Made by a program: the position numbers and the translations under genes. Shown here piece after piece: positions 46,119 through 55,945 of a DNA stretch of 64,000 nt. Every line of letters begins with the position of its first letter. The stretch's first letter is position 1. The stretch comes from Hofstenia miamia (lineage: Eukaryota; Xenacoelomorpha; Acoela), in assembly GCA_004352715.1 (NCBI GenBank), contig SCFE01000013.1, positions 889,633-953,632 on the forward strand, given 5' to 3'. The notes below the pieces were generated by a model. The model made no database searches. It was not told the origin of the DNA and worked only from the letters and a program-made list of their open reading frames with translations.

Positions 46119-47110
46119 TCTCTTATTAAGTTCATGATGAAATCAAGTCTAATTTAAGAGGGTTTCCCTTTTTTGTAACATCAGACGATATGGTTGATTG
46201 AAAAAATAGTCGTTTTCTTAATTATTTCTATGAAAAATTTCTCTCAGGCCTTTAAACTTTTAATGTATAAATTGTTAATAGTAAGAAATGCTTTTACTAT
46301 TATCAAATTTCAACGTGATGAAATTCCGGATTAGACAGATTGCTTACAAATAAAAGCAAGCTTTCAACCGATCCCATTTCATTTTTGGCGGACTCCGAAC
46401 CTTACCATTTAGAAACATGTTTTTCATATCATTGTACAGGACATGACACTGTGAAAAAACCTTGTTTGTTGTTTAACAGATACGTCGGTCTTTTCAAATT
46501 GCTTCTGAGCTTCTTGAACAATTTGAAAATTGTGAAATAAGGTAATAATTTCCAGAGAAGTTTGCCTTGTTTGAACAGTAAAATGACAGATTCATTTGCT
46601 TTAAATTTCATAGAACATTTCGTCATAGAACATTTCAACAATTACTCTGCCACATTTCTCATCAGTAAATCACATTTGCTCTGCTACTATAACAGTTCGT
46701 CACAGCCAACTATTTTAATGATCTTGCACATTTTAGATAGAGGAAATGTAATTTTGGAATATTTCTGTTACAGTTTCACAGCATGTAGTTTAGTTAGGCA
46801 TTGCTAAAAATATCACACACATTAGTGTGACTCAAACACTCTTAGTAGATGTACCAAATAGACTAACGAGCATCACTGCTTTTTATGTGAAATGAATAAA
46901 GCCAAAGATAGAAACTGGCGTAGAAATTGTTCCACCAACAGAATTGAATTGATATTGTTGTTCACAGCATAAATACCAGAGCCACTGTCGCCCTTGTAGT
47001 GAAAGGTATATAAATATTAGATAAAAGTTCTCTGAAACACAACCTCAGTTTCTATGATGATATATCGTACTAGTTTTCTCCAAATTTACAAGCAATTCGA
47101 TTAGCTAGTT
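46119..47110. other. no gene recognised
   Basis: Short ORFs at 46340-46540, 46429-46641 and 46562-46807 have no visible domain and overlap each other on opposite strands. A long TA microsatellite occupies about 47126-47203. Confidence 0.35.
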
Positions 47111-47130
47111 TTTTTGGTCTTATACAAAAG

Positions 47131-47167
<37 letters not shown>

Positions 47168-47172
47168 ATATA

Positions 47173-47203
<31 letters not shown>

Positions 47204-47206
<3 letters not shown>

Positions 47207-47522
47207 GGCATCGGCACCCTAATTTTACGCCGTTCTTCGTTCCTCATATTTTGTTCTCGACGCACTTACGCTGCTTTCCGCCAGGCGTCTCCATCTTCGG
47301 TCAAATTAGTTCCCATGCATCATATCACGCTGTTGACGTCCCTACAGACATTATTATGCAGGTTTTGCTACGTGTTATTTACATGTATTTTCTGTATAAA
47401 TAGGGCAGCTTTGTGCGCGATCGTTAATAAAACTTTTAGTTCAGTGTAGCTCGGTCGTAATTCTAATTACTCTAATTTACTAGATGGTCACGAACAGCTA
47501 AACTTGCTACGGAGATGAGGGG
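47204..47522 (+). repeat. left LTR-like direct repeat
   Basis: About 319 bp starting TGTGGCATCGGCACCCTAAT and repeated at 49440-49772. It contains a TATA box (TGTATAAATAGG, about 47393) and, some 30 bp further on, a polyadenylation signal (AATAAAA), the layout of U3-R-U5. The homologous segment ends near GATGAGGGG rather than in the usual CA, so exact borders are uncertain. Confidence 0.6.
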
Positions 47523-49439
47523 TATGCTGATCAGGGATCCAACAAGATTAATCGTCAACGAGATTAATCGGATCTATTAATCTATCGTACTGGTCAAGTA
47601 GATTAGATTAATCGTAAACAGTGTGCTCGATTAATCTAGATTATTCTAATTAAGTTGATGCTTATGCATTCAGTTACGTGTTGTCATTTTCGGTGTGATC
47701 TTATGCTTATCTATGGCCACTATTCTTGTGTCATATGTTTAACAAAAGAAAACCTTACCACTGGACATAAAAGAAGAGCGTGATGATTGGCATCTAACAA
47801 ACTTAGGAAGCGTCGGATATTGCCTAATTCTATATATAAGCATTCTCGATTTTATCACGCCAACTTTTAATCAGGTTGAGAGACTGTTCAGCAAAGCTGG
47901 TTATGCTTTATCTGATTACCAAAATCGTTTATTACCCCTCAACTTAGAGATCCAAATATCTCTTTACCCTAACAAGCACATGTGGAGTAAAATGACATCA
48001 GGAAATAATCTTAAATAATAATACTTACGAAAAAACAATTCATCAGAGTTTTCAACAAGGAAAATCCTCTCAGTCGTACACCACCCATCACACTACAGAA
48101 GCACCTTAGAGTTCACGAAAGCAACCTTGACTTCCTACACCCTCAGACTCGAAAATACAAGTGGAGCGCTACATCCGAAACTCATTTCGTAAAATCAATG
48201 GATACCAGATCACCTCTAAACACCGATATGCAACTCCAAAGGATACCGCACAGCACTCAATCTTAGATGCAACTATGTCGCAACCACAACATTAAAGAAA
48301 AAAATCATAACCTCTTCCAATACCTTCACTCCAGCTATCCCGAAATCACCATGTCAATCACCAAAGAAACTACTAACGTCCATGGACATTTTGAACCAAT
48401 AAAAGTTATCTCACTACTTCCTAAAACTACCATCTCTGTTGAAGAAGAAGAAAAACTCCCCTCAACGTCAACAATACAACTCTCACCACGAATCCAACTA
48501 TTGCTAGATCAGATTACAAATAAGAAACTGTCAAAAACCGAAGTCATTGCAACACCAACGTGGATCAGAGCCGAAAGACAAAACTTGCTAATGGATAAAT
48601 CCACACTCAACAACAAAACATGACATACCTTCCTACAAGCTGTACTACAACACAGCCCAAGACATCATGAATTTCAAAAGAACCAAAACATTCAAAGATG
48701 CTGCCAATCTACTCAGAGATAACTAACAGGGATACAGACTACTTGTAGATATTTAACATACTCCCGAAGACATATATAAAAAGGAGCACCTATTTGACAA
48801 CAAATAGCTAATCTAAAGACTAAGCTAAACAAGAAGAAATTAAAATCACTAACCTTATTTGCTGGCAGCAGCGACACCATCTGGGCGAACCTTCTCCAAG
48901 AAGATCTGCGATATTACAATGTGTCAAAACGGATTGAAACAGTAACCATGATCCGCGCAGAAATAAATGATCGCGACCAGATGACATATTAAAACATATT
49001 AAAAAACACAAGCTTTCTCTACAAAAATACTAACTTCCATCAATCACTTACCTCTATGTTCCAATTCGTTTCCCGGATGCAAGATTAGACACAATGATGG
49101 CCAACACCTCCGACGTGGACGCCAAAATGACTTTGATGATTGCCTTAAAATGACAAAAACTACATTCATCCTTCTACAATATCTTTCAAAGAAGGCTGAA
49201 CAACCTCCGCCAATCCATCATCATACCTGCACTAGTGAAACCCCTAAAATACATAAGTTACAACAAACAGAAAACGACGCAGATCGAAATTTTAGATTAC
49301 CACAGCTGAAAAGACATTGCCGACATCACGTGGGAAGATACTCAAACCCTAAAACTTTTGGATGATACCCACAAACTAATCCAGCAACCGTCTGACTAAA
49401 AACTCTCTTCCATACCGTCATGGCAGCATTGGGTGGGCG
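47523..49439 (+). mobile_element. internal region of LTR-like element with hAT fragment; no pol seen
   Basis: From 47532 (CAGGGATCCAAC, hAT-like end) follow six GATTAATC or ATTAATC motifs to 47640, then at about 47855-48000 a hAT dimerisation sequence, FITPTFNQVERLFSKAGYAL and SDYQNRLLPLNLEIQ. So a hAT relic sits inside the LTR pair. From 48020 to 49430 the plus strand is unusually rich in CA and AC. It has an ORF at 48267-48623 (SITKETTNVHGHFEPIKVIS, acidic EEEEK) and others (FQRRLNNLRQSIIIPALVKP) that might be remains of a gag-like protein, but I recognise no protease, RT, RNase H or integrase. It is either a non-autonomous LTR element or a deleted one. Confidence 0.45.
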
Positions 49440-49772
49440 TGTGGCATCGGCACCCTAATTTTAAGCCGTTCTTCGTTCCTCATTTTTTGTTCTCGACGCA
49501 CTTACACTGGTTCTCGCTAGCCATCTCCATCCTGCTCAAATTAGTTCCCGCACATCATATCATGCTGTTGACGTCACTACATACATTATTATTTAGTTCT
49601 GCCGTTGGCAGGTTTTGCTACGTGTTATTTACATTTATTTTCTGTATAAATAGGGCAGCTTTGTGCGCAATCGTCAATAAAATTTTTAGTTCAGTGTAGC
49701 TCGGTCGTAATTCTAATTACTCTAATTCACTAGATGGTCATGAGCAGGTAAACTTGCTACGGAGATGAGGGG
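49440..49772 (+). repeat. right LTR-like direct repeat
   Basis: This is the second copy of the 47204-47522 repeat, about 90% alike by eye, with an extra stretch near 49588-49608 (TAGTTCTGCCGTTGG). It keeps the TATAAATAG and AATAAAA signals. The divergence between copies implies an old insertion. Confidence 0.6.
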
Positions 49773-50004
49773 GTTACGCAGTTGACAATTTAGCCGTAGG
49801 ATGTTCTCAGCAGTCTTGCCCCTGTTCAAGCCCATTCCTGTCCAAGGTTTATGCTAATGCAGAATCGTTCGTTATATGTTTTTGATGACCGCTTTCATGC
49901 ATCGCTTCGGCAGTTATTGCCATGTGATCTCCTATGCCTCCTCTAGCAGGCCATTGTGCATGTGCAGTTCTATCAATATACACTATTTAGTCCATATATA
50001 TATA

Positions 50005-50897
50005 NNNNNNNNNNNNNNNNNNNNNNNNNNNNNNNNNNNNNNNNNNNNNNNNNNNNNNNNNNNNNNNNNNNNNNNNNNNNNNNNNNNNNNNNNNNNNNNN
50101 NNNNNNNNNNNNNNNNNNNNNNNNNNNNNNNNNNNNNNNNNNNNNNNNNNNNNNNNNNNNNNNNNNNNNNNNNNNNNNNNNNNNNNNNNNNNNNNNNNNN
50201 NNNNNNNNNNNNNNNNNNNNNNNNNNNNNNNNNNNNNNNNNNNNNNNNNNNNNNNNNNNNNNNNNNNNNNNNNNNNNNNNNNNNNNNNNNNNNNNNNNNN
50301 NNNNNNNNNNNNNNNNNNNNNNNNNNNNNNNNNNNNNNNNNNNNNNNNNNNNNNNNNNNNNNNNNNNNNNNNNNNNNNNNNNNNNNNNNNNNNNNNNNNN
50401 NNNNNNNNNNNNNNNNNNNNNNNNNNNNNNNNNNNNNNNNNNNNNNNNNNNNNNNNNNNNNNNNNNNNNNNNNNNNNNNNNNNNNNNNNNNNNNNNNNNN
50501 NNNNNNNNNNNNNNNNNNNNNNNNNNNNNNNNNNNNNNNNNNNNNNNNNNNNNNNNNNNNNNNNNNNNNNNNNNNNNNNNNNNNNNNNNNNNNNNNNNNN
50601 NNNNNNNNNNNNNNNNNNNNNNNNNNNNNNNNNNNNNNNNNNNNNNNNNNNNNNNNNNNNNNNNNNNNNNNNNNNNNNNNNNNNNNNNNNNNNNNNNNNN
50701 NNNNNNNNNNNNNNNNNNNNNNNNNNNNNNNNNNNNNNNNNNNNNNNNNNNNNNNNNNNNNNNNNNNNNNNNNNNNNNNNNNNNNNNNNNNNNNNNNNNN
50801 NNNNNNNNNNNNNNNNNNNNNNNNNNNNNNNNNNNNNNNNNNNNNNNNNNNNNNNNNNNNNNNNNNNNNNNNNNNNNNNNNNNNNNNNNNNNNNNNN
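50005..50897. other. assembly gap (893 N) bordered by TA repeats
   Basis: The flanks are TATATA on both sides, so the gap probably lies in a long dinucleotide microsatellite, though almost 900 bases could hide more. Frames appearing to cross it have no meaning. Confidence 0.95.
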
Positions 50898-51024
50898 ATA
50901 TATATATATGGCGATCGGTACAATGAAATCCATATTAATGAGGGGTGGCCTCAAATGGCAATCAGTACAAAGGGTATTGACGATTGCTAAAAGGGGACGA
51001 AATTTGTTTGTACAAATTGCCCCA

Positions 51025-51310
51025 CTCATACTTGCGCTTTGTACATTTGAAGAACCCCCTAGCTTGCGCTTGGTATAAATCCCACGCACACTTGCGCTTT
51101 GTACACCTTATTAATTTTCAGATAAAATTTCTCGAAAACTATGCACTTTTGCAACTTTTAAATTATGGAAATATAATTATAATTAGCACTTTGATACATA
51201 ATGTTTTTTTTAACAGAAGCAACAAATTTGAAAAAAAAAGTTAGCATGATCCGCAGCCTTGCGCTTTGTACACAAAATATACGCATACTTGTGCGTTGTA
51301 CAAACACATT
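51025..51310 (+). repeat. five copies of a CTTGCGCTTTGTACA motif
   Basis: Copies begin near 51031, 51063, 51091, 51258 and 51288. Three are exact over CTTGCGCTTTGTACA; the others are CTTGCGCTTGGTATA and CTTGTGCGTTGTACA. Spacing is about 30 bp inside each cluster, with a 167-bp AT-rich interruption. Preceding bases are also shared (CAC-CA-A or TACGCATA). It may be an old tandem repeat or the subterminal region of a DNA transposon. Confidence 0.6.
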
Positions 51311-51439
51311 TTTATCAAAAACACTTATTTCAACAATCAACAATTATGCTAAAAATTAGAACTTAAAAAACGAGAGAAGGCTTGACTTACATTAGAATGA
51401 ATTTTTTAAACCAGATTTTTCGTTTATTGGTACAGCTAA

Positions 51440-51512
51440 ACTAGGGTTGGCTGGTTACTACTTACTAGTAAATATACTTACTAGTAAGTTACTAGTAACT
51501 TTACTTAACTGA
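51440..51512. repeat. TTACTAGTAA-iterated repeat end
   Basis: GGGTTGGCTGGTTACT followed by four ACTAGTAA-type palindromes forms a patch closely related to 63395-63455. It is probably the end of a hAT-like element (CAG/TAGGGTTGG form). Confidence 0.4.
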
Positions 51513-51749
51513 AAACCGATGCAAATGTTGATAGATTACATACATGTAATATGTATTCTAATGCATGCTTATTGTAAGTGAGTACTGTGTAAATGTAATA
51601 AGTAATTTTGAATAAATACGTTCCAGGAGTATTCATTACGTACGCTACATAAACTTATTTGTTTATTCTCCACCTGCTTAGAAAAGAAATGTAACTGAAA
51701 CGAATTTGATTTGTCAGATTTAAATGTAAATGAAACTGAACTTAATTGC

Positions 51750-51786
<37 letters not shown>

Positions 51787-52320
51787 TTTTATATATATAT
51801 ATATATTTCCCGCTTTTTGCGAAAATGCAAAAACCGTACATTTGGCGGGAAACGGTCCGAAATTTCTAAAGCATTTACAGGAATTCGCACTTTTTATCCT
51901 ATGTTTTGGATATTGCTCCAGAATTATTCAGTCGAACTTAAATATATTTACCATGGGGTAGGTAACTTAGAGACACTACTCTGCAAAATTGTCCACATTA
52001 TCTAGCGTACTTTTTGTGGGCGGCCAAAATAATGCGATTTTTACAAAAAAGTTTTCATTGTGTATTGGGAGCAAAGTTCAATTTTCGTATGACTGAATTT
52101 AGCGTTCATGCAAAAATAAATGCAGCATTTATAAGGGACTTCTGTCAAAAAAGTAGTATTTTTAAAATTTTTGAACAAAGTATCCGCATACATACATATG
52201 TATATACATGCATATATATATATATATATATGAACAAAATTGAACGATCATATATGATTTGCTAACAAATAAAAATTAAAATAACAACATTTTGACTCGC
52301 CTGGTACTTATAATGTTCAG
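51513..52320. other. no gene recognised; TA microsatellites
   Basis: (TA)n runs lie at about 51752-51806 and 52212-52232. No coding domain is recognised. Confidence 0.4.
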
Positions 52321-53400
52321 ATGGAAAACTTCCTCCTTATCAAATTCAATCTCCTCAAGACATTGGTACTTCCAATCTATCTGATTCTATTTCAAATAAT
52401 CTTTTTTCTTCTTTCTGCTATTGTTAATACTACTTTATTCCTTCTCACAGTTCACACTGGTGCGACTCTCAGCCCAGGGAACTTATTAGTTCCCAGGGTA
52501 TCAGTTTCCCTCAGGATTCTAGCTGTACCTAGCAGTGCTACACCCCTTATAAGGCCTTGTGGGACTGAATCCGACGGAATTCCTAACAAAGAGCATATCA
52601 CATATAATAGCAGACCAGCTCATATTGTCAACTGTTCTCTTGAAACATCGTACATTCCCCAGCTTTCTATTAATGATCTCACTGCCAAACTACCTAGTAA
52701 TGTAACTAATTGGACTGACATTTACCTCACCAACCGTTTGATGTATGTTCAATATATGGGCGAAAGGAGCAAGTTGTACCGAAAGACCAGTGGGGTCCCA
52801 TGGGACTCATTCAGAGGCGCTTTGTTATTCATATTCTTCATGTCCGATATGAATGGATTTCATGGCATTATGATAAATTATGCTAATGACCTCACTTCCA
52901 TCATTCGTATTCGCAGAACAAGCCTTCAATTGACGACGGACTTCGACCATATCTGTAGCTTCTGCGTTTCAAATGGGTTTAGACTCAACAAGAACAAATC
53001 ACAACAGATAATCGTTTGAACTTCTCGTTGGAGTCATGTCATAGGTGCTGCTGACGATATTCCAATTAGTAGTCACATCAAGGTCCCTCTAAAGTACACA
53101 TTCAAGTGCTCAAACGCCTCCACATACGATTACTGCGCTTCGGTGCTTTGTAGTCTTAGCTCAACGAATAATAGATGACCCGCTTTCGATCTCATCGTAT
53201 CGTCAAAGAATCAAAAATACATCTACTTCTCTATTCAAGAAAATAATCATCCAGTCCACAGCTTCATTTATCAGTTTATCAGCCATGACGCCAAATGACC
53301 TCCAACAAACTCTCCCAGTCTATTCACCAAAGGCAGTTCTTCTCATTCATGATCGGTGTATATAACACACATTAATTCTTTGTACGATCTATCAATTAAA
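52321..53400 (+). mobile_element. LINE reverse transcriptase remnant with broken palm motif
   Basis: In the 232-codon ORF (52321-53019) the second half is LINE RT: LPSNVTNWTDIYLTNRLMYV, then SGVPWDSFRGALLFIFFMSD (altered from the usual SGVPQGS-xGPLLF), then INYANDLTSII, where YAND stands at the catalytic Y-DD, and FCVSNGFRLNKNKSQQIIV. From 53020 to about 53400 stop-ridden thumb sequence continues (for example IPISSHIKVPLKYTFKCSN). The first half of the ORF is unrelated or scrambled. The LLFIFFMSD stretch is shared with the minus-strand LINE at 55946-57990, so both belong to one family. Confidence 0.7.
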
Positions 53401-53974
53401 CGTGCTCTTTTCCTATCTTTCTCCTTACTTTCCACTCTATCTACCAAGACCATGTCTGTCTTCTGTGATTTTATCAACTTACAAGAAATGCTTTTAACAA
53501 TCTCAACAATTAATTACTATATTTAAAGCATATTAAATGAGCGATAAAACTACAAACTTACACTAAGTTTTTAAAATTAATTAAGTTTAATAAAATCGCA
53601 GAGTAGTTAGAAAATAGCTAATATTAAAAAACATATTTATTGTAATTAAATTATGTTATATAAATATCACTAAATTTTTGTATTAAAATTTTTAAACTCT
53701 TTGTCCAATGACGCTACAAAATTTAGTAAACAAAAACTGTCGAAATGTTGATGAAAATGTACGACAAAAAAATCATTGCACACCGTAATACCGTCATTAG
53801 AAATATTATCCAATTATAACTTTACGACAAGTTCTCGTCTTGGATGAATTAGTAAACTTGGATGAATTAGTAAAATAATATATTTAATTTCTTAATTATT
53901 GTTTATTTTTAAGTTTCTCCAAATAGCAAATAAATTACTTTCAAGATCTTCACAAATATAATTAATATTATAAA
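53401..53974. other. no gene recognised
   Basis: AT-rich flank up to the 9-bp duplication TATTATAAA at 53966-53974. Confidence 0.4.
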
Positions 53975-54450
53975 GGGTGTATATTTTTTTTGTCTCAAAT
54001 TATTATCATTATGTCAATATGAATATTTTGTCTCAATTTTTGACCATTGAATAATATTACGAAATTGTCTCAAAATAAACGTGATTTCAGTGAATTACAT
54101 CGTGATTGAAATTCCTGGCACAAAGTAAATGATAAATTGGTGTTAGTTCAGACTCTTAATTTTAATTGCGATAAAGTATTGCAATAAAAGTATTAAGTTA
54201 TGTTATAGAAAATTTTGTTAATATTTTAAGCAGTATTTTGTAGCAATAAATTTAGTTTCTTTTTAAAATAAACGTGAGTTATTTAATTTCTCAAGATATT
54301 GTTGGATTATTCATCTTGTCTACTGGTTTTAGCTATTTTTTTTAACAAAGCGGTACTATATTTATGTGTGAAAAATTTTCTGCTTGTTCTACCCCCGGTG
54401 TATCTTATTTTTTTAACTAAGAAATTTACCGTATTTTATCAACCAATGGC

Positions 54451-54693
54451 NNNNNNNNNNNNNNNNNNNNNNNNNNNNNNNNNNNNNNNNNNNNNNNNNN
54501 NNNNNNNNNNNNNNNNNNNNNNNNNNNNNNNNNNNNNNNNNNNNNNNNNNNNNNNNNNNNNNNNNNNNNNNNNNNNNNNNNNNNNNNNNNNNNNNNNNNN
54601 NNNNNNNNNNNNNNNNNNNNNNNNNNNNNNNNNNNNNNNNNNNNNNNNNNNNNNNNNNNNNNNNNNNNNNNNNNNNNNNNNNNNNNNNNNNNN
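54451..54693. other. assembly gap (243 N) with duplicated flanks
   Basis: The 30 bases before the gap (54421-54450) are identical to the 30 after it (54694-54723). The two contigs probably overlap, and the true gap may be a short duplication or nothing at all. Confidence 0.9.
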
Positions 54694-55095
54694 GAAATTT
54701 ACCGTATTTTATCAACCAATGGCGATATGATTTCAAACTTTTAGGCAAGAATTTGCTTGATGTCGTCCGCGGTTTTCTCTAAATCAACTTGCTATTTCAA
54801 GTTCTGTGAGATGATTCTTGTTTGCAATACATATTTCAAATATGCATTCCTAGTTTATATCTTTGAAGAACCTTGTTATGGTTCTTCATTGATGTATGCT
54901 TTGGTTTAAATATATAACATTGAAAGGTAAGCTTTGTTATTGATTATTGATTATCCAGTATTAACAGATACAATTAGCATACATGAAATCAACCGCAATT
55001 GAATTGATTTGCCAATTAATTAAAATCTTCAGTACTAGAATTGATATGCGAAAATACAATTCTAAATATAAACCAATATAAATTATTGCTATTTT

Positions 55096-55170
55096 GATTC
55101 GGTGGGATTTGAACCCACAATCTTCTGTACATGAGTACAATACAGATGTGTTTATTTTACACCACGAATC
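55096..55170 (-). ncRNA. tRNA-like sequence (probable pseudogene)
   Basis: On the minus strand 75 nt start GATTCGT and end CGAATC, so six acceptor pairs form. GTGGGTTCAAATCCCAC makes a perfect five-pair T arm with the RNA polymerase III B box GGTTCAAATCC. A short D-like arm (GTGT-AAAATAA-ACAC) is possible, without the usual GG. The anticodon arm is abnormal: CTGTA/TACAG pairs enclose an 11-nt loop. It may be a decayed tRNA, a tRNA-derived SINE head or a mitochondrial tRNA insertion. It lies inside the TIR element. Confidence 0.35.
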
Positions 55171-55945
55171 AAAATTTAGATATTATGCAAACCCCAGAAA
55201 GTTTCCACAAAGGCAACGTTATTCATCACAATGCGAGTTTTTATCGTATAGATTTATCGATTTAAAAACGAACTGCGTTAAATACATTCCTGTTTATCGC
55301 AGATTTTTAAAAAATAAGAGTGTATTATTTTGTCGTCCTCAGCCGTTATTACTACAAACATTATATTACGTTGCTAGTGATGAAGACTACTTAGTTTTAG
55401 CTATTGTTGAATAGTTATTTTATAAATACAATTCCGTAAAGCTAGAGTGACTAAGTATATATATATATATTATATCAAGTGATAATTCAAACAAATATTT
55501 TGGGACAAACTTTTTGAGACAAAAACGCTATAAAACGGCTTAGACAAATTATTTTTAATTTGAGACAAAATTACGTAGATGGGACACTATTTTGAGACAA
55601 AATAGTAATACTTTGAGACAAAAAAATATTTAGCCGTATTATAAATATTAAATTTATATTGACACAATTTAATTCTAAAAAAGCAGTGCATATCAATTCT
55701 AATAATTTGTAATTAAACAATTTCCATTTCTTAATCTGGTGGTGTTCTCACATGGAAATATTTCGAGGTTCATTGCATAAACTCATAATTACAGAAATGT
55801 ACTCTATGGCGGATGTAGTAGTAGCAGCAGTAGTAGTACGTTTATTTAATAGGGGTATTTAAACAAGAGGTTAAACGTACAACATATTAGCTTTGCAAAT
55901 CATGGATGGCAAATATTGGTTTTTTTCAATGATAGTTTGTAAAAT

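Larger units (their letters stand above)
53975..55636. mobile_element. unclassified TIR element with 9-bp duplication and GTCTCAAA subterminal repeats
   Basis: TATTATAAA occurs immediately before (53966-53974) and after (55637-55645). The left end reads GGGTGTATATTTTTTTTGTC and the inverted right end CGGCTAAATATTTTTTTGTC; both continue TCAAA--ATTA, an imperfect inverted repeat of about 31 bp. Inside the left end TTTTGTCTCAA recurs three times (about 53988, 54027, 54063). Inside the right end its inverse TTGAGACAAAA occurs four times (about 55516, 55557, 55591, 55612), with variants GGGACA and TAGACA. A 9-bp duplication suits Mutator-like elements, 8 bp would suit hAT. No transposase ORF is visible, though a 243-bp gap lies inside. 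Probably non-autonomous. Confidence 0.65.

Noticed and set aside
47114-47449. 111-codon plus ORF with an Ile-Tyr run
   Set aside because: It runs from the TA microsatellite into the LTR-like repeat; not a gene.
48267-48623. 118-codon plus ORF considered as a host gene
   Set aside because: It lies between LTR-like repeats, in a region of decayed frames, with no recognisable host domain; kept only as a possible gag relic.
49876-51089. Long ORFs of 316-400 codons on both strands
   Set aside because: They consist almost entirely of N; only short unrelated ends are real sequence.
54299-54748. ORFs crossing the 54451 gap
   Set aside because: They depend on the gap and on its duplicated 30-base flank.
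55096-55170. Functional nuclear tRNA gene
   Set aside because: The anticodon arm has an 11-nt loop and the D arm lacks its GG; treated as tRNA-like only.
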